NCBI GenBank assembly: GCA_014058105.1
Contig: JACGCM010001511.1
Span: 1,116,001-1,180,000, forward strand
Direction of reading: 5' to 3'
DNA: 64,000 nt
Source: Kingdonia uniflora
Taxonomy: Eukaryota > Streptophyta > Magnoliopsida > Ranunculales > Circaeasteraceae
Shown here: in pieces, positions 11,201 to 22,449 of the stretch
Position numbering within the stretch: the stretch's first letter is position 1
Layout of the letters: every line of letters starts with the position of its first letter
Program-made: the position numbers and the translations under genes
The notes under the pieces: generated by a model
What the model was told of the DNA's origin: nothing
Seen by the model: the letters and a program-made list of their open reading frames with translations, nothing else
Databases searched by the model: none

Positions 11201-12601
11201 TATATTGCAATATCCAATTTGATATGGCCTATCACTTGTTCTTCCATTTGCAGAACCTCAGAGTGGAGTACTCGATAGTGATCAACACTATTTGGATGAC
11301 TTGATCGATGAGGACGACAAGCACATCAATACAATTTTTTAAAGGCTAAAGTTATTCAGGAAAAGGAAGAAGTCATATATATAGGCTTCTGTATGGACCT
11401 TCGAGCTCTCAAGGACCTTCAAAATTAAGAAAAGTATTGAACCCTCAGGTATTCGTAAGCAACATGAATTACGGCAAGCTTAAGAGGCCAAAGTGTACTT
11501 ATATTCCCAAGAACTAGCTAGGAAACTCAGGTTAAAAAGCTTTGCCAAATGTGGCTATAAAGGCCTCCTTACTAAAGGAGTTACCAGGAGTTTTGTAGAA
11601 GGACAAAGGCAAAGATGTTGGGGAAGGGCGGGGATCGAAAGCCCATGGGACGTTGTCTCAAATGAGGCTGCGAAAGCAGATAGAAGATGTGATTGAGGCT
11701 GCTCTACTAAGGGCTTAAAAGGCCGAGTCGTTGGTACAGCTCTGCATGTCCGACCAAGATAAACCTGCTTGTAGATTCGAAGCGTCTCTAAAACACATAG
11801 TTATAGGCTTTGTTAATAATTATATCCTCCGTCTATGGGTTCGAGGACTCTTTCTAATTTTTTTCTTTTCCATGTCTCATCTTGGGGAATGTGCTTACGT
11901 AAAGCCTAGAAGATTTCTTGCCAGAGGATTAAATATGTTATCAAGTCTACGGATATGTCTAAAGGGACCATCCTCGCGTTGAAGACCCACGTGTTGGAGC
12001 TGGAGTAGGAAATACTCTGGGTTCTAACTGATGCTTCGAAGAAGAAATTGGTCATGGCCGAGCAACATGCGGAGACGGTCATTGAGCTTGAAGGTAAGCT
12101 GAAGGAGAATCACAAGAGGTTCCAGGCAGACTTCGAGTGAAAATGCCACATGACTACGACGTTGAAGCAATTCAACGATGAACTTCGAGCATTGTAGCCC
12201 CATCCTACCATCGAGAAACACTGTGGAAGACGTCGTTCAAACTCCTTAGATGGTGCTTAGTCGGAGAAATCATGGAACCGACTGTCAAGCACGAGGTAAC
12301 CGCTCTCGAGGCTGATATGCAGCATGATACCAATTGGGTAGATCCTAATAATCCCCTCATGTAATAATTTTTAATTAGCTCTGTAGTCATTATACCTTTT
12401 ATTTGGGTGTTATGGGTTGGTGCTCAGATACTTCAGACTTAAGTTGAATGATGGCTTTTATGCTAAGATATTCCTTTACCTGCATGACTTGATATTTAAA
12501 TTTGTATCTGCTATAATATGAATTTTTCTAGATCATAATAGTTAATTTTCTTTGGCTGAACACCCAGGTAAAGGCCAGGTCAACATATAGACTTGGTATT
12601 T

Positions 12602-13368
12602 GGGTTTATCAAAATCAAGGAACTTTGAAAAACTTTGAGGTTACCCTCAATTGTTAGTCAGGTCGCAGTACTGATGTGACACTTAGGTTTGATCAACTGA
12701 AGAAGTTCATGAGGCCTCGAGGTCACCCCCGAGTATTCTAATATGATCGGCTCCAAGGTCATCCCCAATTTTTTAATCTTTTAAATTCTTCATGACATTT
12801 AGATTTGCCCAAATCAAGGAATATTGAAAGACATTAAGGTCGCCACCAAGTAGTATCCAGGTTGAAATACTGACATAATCCTTAAGTCTGACCAACTCAA
12901 GAAGTTTATGAGGCTTCAAGGTTTCCCCCGAGTATTCTAATACGCGGCTTTGAAACTAAACAGAACCAAACATGATCAGCTCCGAGGTCGCTCCCAAGTG
13001 TTTAATCTATTCGATTATTCGTGGCATTTAGGTTTTCTCAAATCGAGGAACTTTAAAAAACTTCAAGCTCACCCCAAAGTATCAGTCAGGCCAAAGTACT
13101 GACATGAAACTAAGGATTAACTGACTCAAGAAGTTTATGAGGCTTCGAGATCAGCCCCGAGTATTCTAATTCATGCGTTTGAACCTAAAAGAATCCAAAT
13201 GTGGTCAGCTCTGAATCGCTCTCAAGTGTTTAATTTGTTAAATTATTCATGATACTTGAGTTTGCCCAAATCAATGAACTTTGAAACACTTCGAGGTAAC
13301 TCCTAAGTATCAGTCAGGTCGAAGTACTAACATATTACTTAGGTTTGACTTACTCAAGAAGTTCATGA
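12602..13368. repeat. Tandem array, ~228-bp unit, about 3.5 diverged copies
   Basis: Units begin near 12602, 12806, 13034 and 13261. Each starts with a form of TTGCCCAAATCAAGGAACTT and contains AGGTCGAAGTACTGACAT, ACTCAAGAAGTTCATGAGG and CCCCCGAGTATTCTAAT. The first unit lacks about 20 bp and the last stops after ~108 bp. The array lies between the 3' ends of antisense ORF #1 (plus strand) and pol (minus strand). Tandem repeats in the 3' region of Tat-lineage elements are known as a source of satellites. The first unit diverges most from the others. Confidence 0.85.
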
Positions 13369-13447
13369 GTATTGTGTGTTATATACATAACTTTCGAAAT
13401 GAATCGGCCAAAAACGTGTATTAGTTATTGCAATTTTGAAATACATA

Positions 13448-16010
13448 TACTCTTGCCTTTTTTAGTAGCAAACTAAGTGCATCGTGTTCCCAGGATTCGC
13501 CAAAGGTTCTTCATCTTTGATCATTAGATAATAGGACCTCTTGACCATCTTTTCATAGACGATGTATGGCCCTTCCCATGTTTCAGCCAATTTCGACGAG
13601 TTCCTAGGTTTTGATGATTATATGACTCGTCGAAGGACCAAGTCTTCAATTCTGAAAATTTTGGGACAAATCTGCTTGTACTATGACTTTATCAGCGTAT
13701 TGTGATATCAGATGAGGTTGTCAAGTGCTCTGTCCTATGTCTCGTCTATCCATACCATGTTCGAATTGAGCTGGAACTCATTTTCTACATTTCGGAGATT
13801 GGGGTCCCTTGTAGGGACTTCGAACTGTGCTGGTAGAAGGAAAGGGATACAACCTCTTGCATTTCTTGGTATTCTACAATAGGCCAATAAGACGCGTTGC
13901 AGCTCTTAAACCCGTCACCCTTTCTTCTCGTTGACACGCTTCTTGAGGCGGTCGACTATTATCTTATTGATAGCTTTGACTTGGCCATTGCATTTTTGGT
14001 AGTAAGGTATAGAGGGAGAAAGAATTATATTGTACATCTTTAAAATGGTTCTGACCTTTGTGCCCAATGAACTGTGGGCCATTTCCATATCTTTAAAAAG
14101 CGTATAATTATGCTCTCCCACAAGATTTTAATATCTTCTTCTTCTCTTGTTCTGCATAAAGGAACCGCTTCTACCAATTTGATAAAATAATTAATTGCTA
14201 TGGCGACATGCTCTCTCTCACCTAAGCTTTGGAAATGGTTGATTAGATTGATGGCCCAACATTTAAGTGGCTACAAGACTTGGCTGCAAGGGAGATCGTA
14301 GGAAGGGCTCTCGATGTTGTTCCTGTGTCTCTGGCAGTTATCGCAATAGCTCACATATTCTTCTCCTTATATTTTCATATTCGGCCAGAATAAACCTTGT
14401 GTAGCTGCGCGTAGCGCCATAGAAGGTCTTATAGTATGTGAGCCATTTGTACCTTTGTGTTGCACTTTTATGATTATGTCAGCTTCTTTTTATGATACGC
14501 ATTTGAGGTGCACTCTATTCGGTGTTCATCTGTGTAATTAACCTTTAAGGATAGAGTACCTTCTAAAATTTTCCAATGATTTTGAGATAAAAGAATTGAG
14601 GGCGGCTATTTTACTAGTGACCTTCTGTACGTTTTTCTTCATTTTAGGGGATGGCATATCGATCAAAGCTCAAATTTATAAATGGTCGATCTCATTGCCT
14701 CCTTTACTGATGAGGTGGAGAAGGAATTTTTTGGATGAAGCACCAAACTATCATTTGTCTGGGTTAAGCTTCATCTTATTAGATTGAAGGGTAACAAATA
14801 CTTCATGAAGGTCTTAGAGATGGCTGGCTTTGATGATTATTTTGCAGAGCATGTCGTCGGTATAGACTTCAACTATTTTTCCCAAAAGTGGTCTGAACAT
14901 ACTTGGGACAATTCGTTGATAGGATGCACCAGTATTCTTGTTCTTGAAGGAAATTACATTAAAGTAATAGAGGCCTTGCTCTGTGATAAACACATTATAG
15001 CTTCAGTCTTTGGGCAGAAGGGGTACTTGGGTGTAACCTGAAGCTGCATCCATCATGGAGAGGCACTCGTATCCAGTTGTGGCATTAAGGATTACCAAAA
15101 TGATTAGAAGGTGGAAACTATCCTTCACCGTAAGTTTATTGTGGTATGTAAAATCGATGAAAACTCTGAGCTTGTTGTTCTTTTTGGGTACTGCCATGAT
15201 GTTCAATATCTAATCAGCGTATTTTATCTCGCCGATGAATCCGGCTGCTAGAAGTTTGACAATTTTGAGATTGACTACTTCTCAAAGACTTGGGGCTAGG
15301 GTTCATTTCTATTGTTTCACTGCTATGCAATTGGTAAATAAATCAAGGTGGTGGCATGTCAGGGTAGGATCGACTCGTGGCACCTCTTGGAAAGCCCATT
15401 CGAATACGTCCTTATTAGGTTAATTAAAATAAGTCATATCCTATTTCTCTTCGTCAATTAACAAACTCCCAACAAATGTCCCTCTTCAGGTACCATCAAA
15501 TTCTATGTATTCAATGGGTTAGATGATTGATATTCTAGATGGGACGGTCGATGGCTCGAGAAGAGTGGGCTGCAAAAATTGTTATGGTTTAACCAGCTTT
15601 TTAGTCAAATATATATCTGGGTGTTCGCACAAGCTAATCGTTAAGACCGTTTTATATACCAGGTTTTGCTAAGGGTGGTGAAGCACAAGACTTGGTTATA
15701 ACTTGAGGGTATCGCCTTCATAGCGTGTTACAGATCACGACCTAGGATGCCAAGGAATTTCGACTTCTTGTCGACGACCAAGAAGCTCGTTTGGAGAATC
15801 ATTGGTCCCGTTGTAGCAGGAATGGTTATTCGGCCTACTACTACTTTGGTGGCACCATTAAAGCCTTACAGTTTAATGTTTGTTGGGGTTATATGGTCTG
15901 CCATCATCATCATTTTGACCATTTGAAGGAAGAGTATGTTTGCGATACTACTGGGAATTTCACAGGAGAAACATCACAGCCGATGATGGAATTTCCCTCG
16001 GGGCGAGGGT
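13448..16010 (-). pseudogene. pol pseudogene of Tat-type element #1 (PR-RT-RNaseH-INT)
   Basis: Reading from the right on the minus strand, the protease C-terminal half is near 15960-15680 (FNGATKVVVGRITIP, FLGILGRDL). Reverse transcriptase follows at 15206-15003 (VPKKNNKLRVFIDF, KDSFHLL, LSMMDAASGYTQV). The integrase zinc-finger end is near 14320-14280 (YCDNCQRHRN), the core at 14121-13915 (PYYQKCNGQVKAINK, retaining the spacing to the final catalytic residue, where Glu has become Lys), and the C-terminus at 13660-13448 (WEGPYIVYEK, ANPGNTMHL). The KDSFxL phrase after the RT core is typical of Tat RT. Frames change repeatedly and stops are abundant, so nothing is functional. Confidence 0.7.
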
Positions 16011-17645
16011 GTTAGCTAGTTTTGGGTAAGAGTATAGGTAATTTTTCTTTATATGTGAGTTTGCAACATTCTTCAATCATCTTGTATTTAGTATCATTTA
16101 CAAAGATCGCTATAAAGCATAGCACTTGTCTGTTGGATAACAATTATATTTGTGGCTTTAGCAATAAGTTTTGACCTTTTTAACTTTGATTGGAAATGGG
16201 GCTCACAATATTGGGGCGGCCTGGATGGTATGGTAAATGGCTTCTGTAGAAATATTGAGCTTAGGTAACTTTGGCATCAGTCTTTTCTTCTATGGCCTTT
16301 CTATTTGATCTTTCTGCAATTGATCCCATTAGGAATGGAAGCGACCATAGTTGAGTTCGGTGGCCTTAGCTTGCGCTGATTGTTGGCCCTTAGCGATTAT
16401 TTTCTCGGATTCACTCGAGGTTTATGAAGCCATTCACTTTCAACAACATCTTCGAAATTGAGGGTGCAAACAAAAGTTTGGCGATAAACACACCCGTCGC
16501 CATATGTCATAGTTTTTGTGACAAGTATAGCGCATTGTTGTTTGTTGCGTATTCGTGAAGATAAATTCCACCGTTATACCTTTGGTGACACTGCCATTTG
16601 TGGCAGCTTCATGTTGTCATCTAAGATACTCATTTACCAAAAAATTATGCATCATTATCTATTAGGACGGTATTAATTTGTCGTTAACAAAGAATCATTT
16701 GTCACTTTTTCTTTTAGATTTTAGCTTTAACGATATTTGAATTTTGACACAGTTTTAGTTTTAGCAATAATGTTTTCCGGCGAATGATACCTATCGCCAA
16801 AATCATTTATTATAAGAACAATAAATTAAATTCAAAGAAATTAAATTCCTCCGCATAGGATAAATCAATAATCTTGCTAAGAAATGAGAATTATATCGGA
16901 TATTATAAAAATTGATGTCGTCCGATATAATATAAGAAAGTAATGAAAGATAAACATCTTACATTACAACATTTGTTCCAAGCAATTGTTGAGCCTTTAT
17001 AAAAAATAAAAATAAGAACAATAACTCTAGAACATTAATGTTGGATTCTGCAATACGATAAAAGTTGATGAATAGCCATCATCATTCCCTCGGTCAACGT
17101 ATAAGAAGGTCTATCAGATCCAAGGTATAAATGGTTAACCAAAAACATATGAAGTTTTTAATCATTATAAGGCGTACATACACATCATAATCCTTATTCG
17201 GTGTTTATAAGATCTTAATTTCTTCTTCTTTGTTAATTATATAATGGACAAGAGGTTGTGATAATACGTTATGATAGACAAATGAACAAAGTAGATGTCA
17301 AAAAAATGGTCGCTAAGCTCTTCAGTGGATCCTAAGAAATTCAAGGGGGAAAAAGTCGAAACAAAATTATGCCTATAAATCATTTCAGAAGAATAAGCAA
17401 AAATCATATTTAAGTTAGTAAACAGTTATGATTTCAGTTTCATTAGTAAATTAAAAGTTAAGTTTAAGCATTATATTACACTGTAGTAGCTCGACCAAGG
17501 GACCCATCAAAGGAAGTAGTTATAAATTCATGGTGATAATACCTGATATAATTATCCAATTGTGCGATATAATTGGTATGTCCCATGTATAACAAGCTCC
17601 AATGGAAGTTTAACAATTTTGTGGAAATAAGCTGCAATTGTTTAG
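16011..17645. other. No gene recognised; contains GGCGA/CGCC-type inverted motifs
   Basis: The gag of Tat element #1 should be here but I cannot read it with confidence. From about 16490 to 16800 the text carries GGCGATAAACACACCCGTCGCC at one side and TATCGCCAAAA at the other, with TTTGTCGTTA-type phrases between. This is reminiscent of non-autonomous CACTA/Mutator-like elements, but no terminal sequence is secure. From 16800 to 17645 the sequence is AT-rich with no feature I can name. Confidence 0.25.
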
Positions 17646-18130
17646 TAGTATCATATTCCCCAGATTCGATAAGGCCAGTACTCTGTAGTCGAAGATAGCT
17701 CAACATTCTGTAGTAAAAAACAACTCAACATTCTAGAAGATTTCATGAGTCCTCGACTTTCCAAAAGTAACCGTTGAAACCCGATCAAGAAGGAATTGTT
17801 AGAGATCCACAAAGTTTGCCCACTACCTCCAGAATAGGAGACTCTTTCTTTCTTTTTGCAAAACTGCCTGTATATGTTATAAATACAGGCAGAAAATAGG
17901 TTATAAGGGACCACACATTGGACATCTCTCTATCCTAAGCATACGCAACACTCAAAAACTTGTAATAACTAGCATCTAGTAGATTTTTATACAAAATCCT
18001 CCTCGAGGTCATGGTTTTTCTCTGTTTCTGCTGAGTTTTCCCCGGAAAATCTTGGTTGATACTTTCTTATTGTACGCTCCTTACGAACAAGTATTGGCGA
18101 AGGTTTTCTGCCAGAAAGTGCGCCATTACA
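17646..18130 (+). repeat. 5' LTR of Tat-type element #2
   Basis: Homologous to 28474-28961. Shared landmarks are TAGTATCATATTCCCC at the start, AGTACTCTGTAGTCGAAGA, a TATA box within an inverted repeat, CCTCCTCGAGGTC, and the end GCCATTACA. The left edge is not a clean TG, so the exact start is uncertain by a few bases. The right edge is fixed by the PBS two bases later. Confidence 0.85.
17866..17890 (+). promoter_or_regulatory. LTR TATA box flanked by a perfect 8-bp inverted repeat
   Basis: TATAAATA at 17878-17885 overlaps the right arm of an inverted repeat, GCCTGTAT (17866-17873) with ATACAGGC (17883-17890). The 3' LTR keeps both arms and the TATA box (28697-28721), although the loop has changed by one base. 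The element transcript would start about 30 bp downstream, near 17910. Confidence 0.7.
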
Positions 18131-18132
18131 AT

Positions 18133-18150
18133 TGGCGCCGTCTGTGGGAA
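18133..18150 (+). promoter_or_regulatory. Primer-binding site, TGGCGCCGTCTGTGGGAA
   Basis: Lies two bases after the 5' LTR end. The first nine bases (TGGCGCCGT) match the complement of the plant tRNA-Asp 3' end; the rest does not. TGGCGCCGTCTGTGGGAA is a recurring Tat-lineage form. It primes minus-strand DNA synthesis. Confidence 0.8.
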
Positions 18151-18193
18151 AGCCATACTTTTTCCTACCATTTCTAAACCTGAGCACCATCCA

Positions 18194-19744
18194 ATGACCA
18201 ACATGAACTTGAGAAGCCATTCTAGTACCGCAAGAGATCAGGACATTCCAGGAGCTCGTGATCTATATGGTGCAGTTCTTGAACTTCAAAGACAAATGGC
18301 TTCAGAAAAAAGCCAAAGACTGGAAGATTAGCGTGTTCACGCTCAAGCTCTATAAAAGGAGAGAGACGAACGTAGAAAAGCCCTGGATCAGCAGAGTCAA
18401 ACCCATCAAAAGGAAATGGAAAGATTACGAAGAACACAATATCAAATAACAGCTCGCCAAGCATCGCCACCACTGGCTCGAAGTAAACATCGATCAAGAA
18501 CAGTTCAACGTGATAATCAGCCTTGGGAAGACAACCATCGAATGTCTTGATCCAGATCTGGAAATCCTAACAGAGCCTCTCGACAATTTGGTTTAAGTTC
18601 TTCTACCTTGATAGCCCAAGGAAGTTAACGTACACATCACTAGACCCCACCGCCAGAAAGGTGACCCATTAGAGATCGATTGGGACTAGAGGGACAGGGC
18701 AACTTCATTCCTCAGGCTGCAGCCTTGCCTCTTCCCCCGCAGCAATTTGTCACTCTGGATGACCTTAATAACGGAATTCAGGCTATCAACTATGATATCC
18801 TGGGCCAACGATCTGTGCTCAACAGGATCGAAACAAACCCCTTCTCTCCATATCTCAAAAATATGCCTATTCCAGACAACTTCCATATTCCCAAATTCAT
18901 CCAGTATGCAAGTCTCACCGATCCACTTACACATATTCGACATTTCAAAGTCGTCATTGGGTTGTACTCTAAACTCGACCACATGCTTTGTCGACTTCTT
19001 AACATAAGCTTAAAGAAAGAACCACTCCGATGGTTCCATACTATACAATAAGCCTCAATTACCTCTTTCATCCAATTAAAAAATCTATTCAAGTCCAACT
19101 ACGCTCATGCTAGGGAATATGAAATCATAGTAGACTCTTTATTTTACTTCGAGCAAGGCGCAAAAGAAACCTTGGCAAGTTTTTATAAACGTTTTCAGCG
19201 AGAAACACGAAAAATTGGAAATTCAGGCCCCAAAATCATGGTTCCTGCGTTTACTTCCGCCCTGCGCATCGACTCAAAAGTTTGCGAAGAAATTACTCTA
19301 CGCAAACCACGTACGGTCACTGAAATGATAGATGTGGTTAATAATTACATCGAGCTGGAGCGCTCGAAGAAAGATAAGATGAAAATCTCTTTTGTCATAC
19401 ATTCTCGGGAAGTATCTTCGACCCCTTCTCAAAGAGCAGTTTCCACAACAACACCAAAGACGCCTACCAAAAACACTGATAGCATTCGAAGAGGAGATGG
19501 CAAACCGGATAGACCTGTCCCAATTCTACCACACATGATAACGACTTTCTCCACTATCTTACCAACGATAAAGGGAGACGAGTGTTATCGTGCACCACAG
19601 GTTATTGCTGATCTTCCGAATAGACCCTTATGTCAATATCATAATGTGCACAGTCATGAGACTGATAGCTATTACTCCCTCATTCGTATTTTTCACCGTA
19701 TCCACTTAGCTGGAAGACTCCATAATTATGTTGCCGACATTTAG
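18194..19744 (+). pseudogene. gag pseudogene of Tat-type element #2
   Basis: A single reading frame from the ATG at 18194 runs to 19744 and beyond into pol, interrupted only by in-frame stops (for example TAG at 18329 and TAA at 19049). After a Gln/Glu/Arg-rich N-terminal region come the Gag domain signatures: PFSPYLKNMPIP, KFIQYASLTDPLTHIRHF, KKEPLRWF, then YFEQGAKETLASFYKRFQRE. This is the plant Retrotrans_gag fold, which assembles the element's particle. No CCHC knuckle is legible in the 3' part. Most stops stand where CAG, CAA or CGA would fit, which suggests decay of methylated cytosine. Confidence 0.8.
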
Positions 19745-20600
19745 AAATTTCTCGATGAACAAGCAAAAACTATTGAAATCTGGTAGAATCATATCCAGGG
19801 CCCAACTCGACATTTATACATGATCGAGATCGAAAAAGGGAAAGAAAAAAAATAAGACGACCGAATTACGTCTTGCTGCAAAATGACTTCCTCAGACAAA
19901 TTAGCAAAATATCTTCCAAGCACCAGCAAATCCAAACGTCCTTACAAGATAACATTCGAGGACTGTTACACCAGCCATGTATAATACCCACATGATGACC
20001 TACTTGTTATTATGGTTAAAGTGGGATAGGATTACTAACATACACTTCTCATTGATACCGGCAGTGCCACAGATGTCTTATTTCGAAGAGCAATCAAAGT
20101 TTTAGGCCTTACAGATTCCGTTAAGGCTTCGACAACAACAATCATAGACTTCAATGGTTCTAAAGTATCAACCACCGAAGAAATCACTCTCCCCGTACAA
20201 GCAGGTTTAGAAACCACATTCGTCAAATTTCTTATGATTGATGCAGAGTCCAAGTATTTGGACATTTTGGGATGCAGCAGATTACATTCGATCAAAACGA
20301 TACCATCGATTTACCACCTGGCACTACATTTTCCTACGGATCACGGAGTCTATGAAATCAAGGGCAGCCAAGCAGTCGCACGCATGTACTAAAATACCAC
20401 CATCAACCCTTATACAGCAAAACTCCTCAGAGCATAGCAACTGCAGTCTAACACACCACCCACATTTGAGCAACATGATACTGAAGTGGTTGACACTATT
20501 GAACTTGATGGCCTTGGGCGCACAACTTTTATTGGATCTAAGCTGTCACTCGATGAAAAAGAAGCCATGATACAGCTCCTTAAGAAAAACATTAACGTTT
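19745..20600 (+). pseudogene. Retropepsin pseudogene of Tat-type element #2
   Basis: The frame is the same as gag. KITFEDCY and PHDDLLVIM lead to the active-site motif LLIDTGSATDVLF (catalytic Asp near 20054). GLTDSVKASTTT and a terminal LGCSRLHSIK-type segment follow near 20270. The enzyme would process Gag-Pol. Stops replace Gln-like positions at 20031 and 20037, just before the active site. The linker to RT (about 20340-20600) carries FIGSKLSLDEKEAMIQLLK, the segment that normally precedes RT in this lineage. Confidence 0.75.
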
Positions 20601-21371
20601 TCGCCTAGACATTTCAAGAAATTCCCATAATCGATCCTTCTATCGCTTGCCACCACCTCAGCCTCCTTCTAGACAACAAGGCAGTCATACAAAAATGGCA
20701 AAATTTGGCTCCCCGACTTCGAGATGCAACCAACGAAGAAATTGATAAACTCCTTCCTATCAGTTTTATTTGGGAAGCTAAATATCCAAAATGGGTTTTC
20801 AATATCGTCGCCGTGCCAAAGAAAAATGGTAAAATACAAGTTTGTGTTGATTTCCCTGAACCTAACAAATTCACACCTAAAGGCATTTTTCCGCGACCGT
20901 TGATTCCGCAACTTCTCGGCTCAGTCGCAGAACGTGAACTTCTTTCTATGATGGATGGCGCCTTGGGATACAGCCAAGTTTTACTCGCCAAAGAAGATCA
21001 GGAAAAAATCACTTTTATAACCAAAAGAGGACTTTACTGTTTCACAGTGATGCCTTTTGGGTTAAAAAATGTTGGCGCAACTTACCAACGATTGGTCACT
21101 CAAATGTTCAAAGAACTGCTCGGCCACATCATGGAAGAATATCTCGATGATATGATTTGCGAAAGCCTGAAAAATGCAGATCATCACCAACACCTCCAAA
21201 CTATCTTCCATATCCTTTGATAATACTAGATGAAACTTAACCCAGAGAAATGTCAAATCGGCGTCGCTTCCGGAAAATTCCAGGGTCATCTAGTCAGTAA
21301 ACGAGGAATCAAAATCGATCCAGCTCAAATCAAAGCACTCATGGCAATGCCATTTCCTCGAAAAAAAAAAA
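20601..21371 (+). pseudogene. Reverse transcriptase pseudogene of Tat-type element #2
   Basis: Largely open at 20705-21220. RT motifs are VPKKNGKIQVCVDF, TPKGIFPRPLIPQL, LLSMMDGALGYSQV, FTVMPFGLKNVGATYQR, and the catalytic EEYLDDM near 21134-21157. That motif is LDD in place of the expected I/V-DD, so the two Asp are kept. The thumb continues past two stops near 21219 with LNPEKCQIGVASGKFQGHLVS up to an 11-A run at 21361-21371, where the frame shifts by one. Usual Tat RT length is retained, so only point changes and this slip separate it from an open frame. Confidence 0.85.
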
Positions 21372-22440
21372 GATGTTCAAAAATTTGCCGGCAAGATTGC
21401 CGCTATTCACAGATTCATCTCCAAGTTATTTTATCGATGCAAACTTCTTTACCTTCTTTTTTGTGGCAACCCCACAACTCTATCAAACAAGCAGTAAAAA
21501 GAAGTTTTATGGATTCCTGATTGTGAACTGGCGTTTCAAGATCTTAAACGATGCTTGGAACGTTCTCCTATAATGAGTGTTCCCATTGATGATGAATTAC
21601 TCACCATGTACTTATCCACCACCGATGATTCCATCAGCTCAGTCCTTATTCGTGAAAATGCATGAATCGAGAAACCTATTTACTTTATCAGTAAAACTCT
21701 TATGCCAGCTGAAATATGGTATACTACCACAGAAAAATAATTACTCGCTTTGGTTTATAGCTCCCAAAAACTCCGTCCATACTTCCAATCTCACCCTATT
21801 AAAGTCATTACAAAATACCCTCTCAAACTCGTACTCTCCAAAACAGAAAAATCTCGACGAGTTCAAGAGTGGTCTATTTTCCTTGGTGAGTATGACATCT
21901 ATTTTGAACCTCAAATATCAATCAAGGGGCAAGTAGTGGACGACTTTTTGGAAAATTTTCTAGCTGAAGACCCCGATTGGGAAGAACTCGAAGAAATCTT
22001 TAATGACGACTCAATTTCCGAACAAGACGCATAGTCCAAGAGTTCTTGTTGGCGACTTTATACGGATGGATCAGCAGGACCACAAGGTTCTGGAATTGGC
22101 ATCGTACTCGTCACACCTTCCAATCATCGCATAAAAAAAGTTCCTAAACTCAAATTCTATGCAACCAATAATGAAACAGAGTATAAAGGCATCTTGCGCG
22201 GCCTTGATCTCGTACTTACTCTTGGAGCTGAAGAATTAGCAGTTTATGTCGACTCCTTACTTATTGCCAATCATTACAATAAAACTTTCAGAACAGCAGG
22301 CAAGATTGTTGATTATGTTTCCCTAGTCGAAGAAAAAAATGAAGAAATTCAAGCATGCCACCATTTCATATTTACCTCGGCAAGAAAATTGTCATGCCGA
22401 TGCCTTAGCTTACATTGCTGCCATGCTGAGAGATAGTAAA
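21372..22440 (+). pseudogene. Two RNase H-type domains of Tat-type element #2
   Basis: The first domain (about 21550-21960) is the ordinary Ty3/gypsy RNase H remnant with YFISKTLMPAE, LVYSSQKLRPYFQ and the trailing IKGQVVDDFL. The second (about 22050-22440) begins LYTDGSAGPQGSGIGIVL, then NNETEYKGILRGL, YVDSLLIANHY and, after a frameshift near 22365, NCHADALAYIAAML. That order of acidic residues (DGS, E, D, HxD) is an active-type RNase H. A doubled RNase H with an extra plant-acquired copy is a known hallmark of the Tat lineage. Stops at 21663 and 21738 and the frameshift inactivate it. Confidence 0.8.
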
Positions 22441-22449
22441 AAATGATCT

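Larger units (their letters stand above)
8062..12363 (+). pseudogene. Antisense ORF #1 of Tat-type element (acidic region, 'gypsy type transposon' domain, coiled coil)
   Basis: Pieces of one plus-strand gene occur in the same order as in the cleaner copy at 24442-26626. A short basic first exon (8062-8143) ends at a consensus donor AG|GTATGT. A Glu/Asp/Gly-rich stretch (~8800-8930) is followed by LGKFLTKYNL. A domain at 10225-10449 contains VLNFLDVAPCQINSNFYK and resembles the plant 'putative gypsy type transposon' (Transposase_28-like) family. A C-terminal heptad-rich segment lies at about 11960-12200 (VMAEQHAETVIELEGKLKE). The function of this ORF in Tat elements is not established. Two LTR insertions split it and there are many stops. 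Its 3' end faces the 3' end of pol, with a tandem array between. Confidence 0.55.
6178..16480 (-). mobile_element. Tat-type Ty3/gypsy element #1, minus strand, with opposite-strand ORF
   Basis: Pol reads on the minus strand (protease C-terminus near 15960 down to integrase C-terminus near 13448). It is followed by a ~228-bp tandem array (12602-13368), then a decayed ORF on the plus strand (8062-12363), a polypurine tract and the 3' LTR (6178-6562). This is the Tat/Retand-like arrangement also seen complete at 17646-28961. The gag and 5' LTR expected to the right are not recognisable; the unassigned stretch 16490-17645 and the next element occupy that place. At least two later LTR insertions lie inside the opposite-strand ORF. 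Confidence 0.75.

Noticed and set aside
17636..17645. Target-site duplication for Tat element #2
   Set aside because: I compared bases before the 5' LTR with those after 28961 and found no matching 5-mer at any plausible edge.
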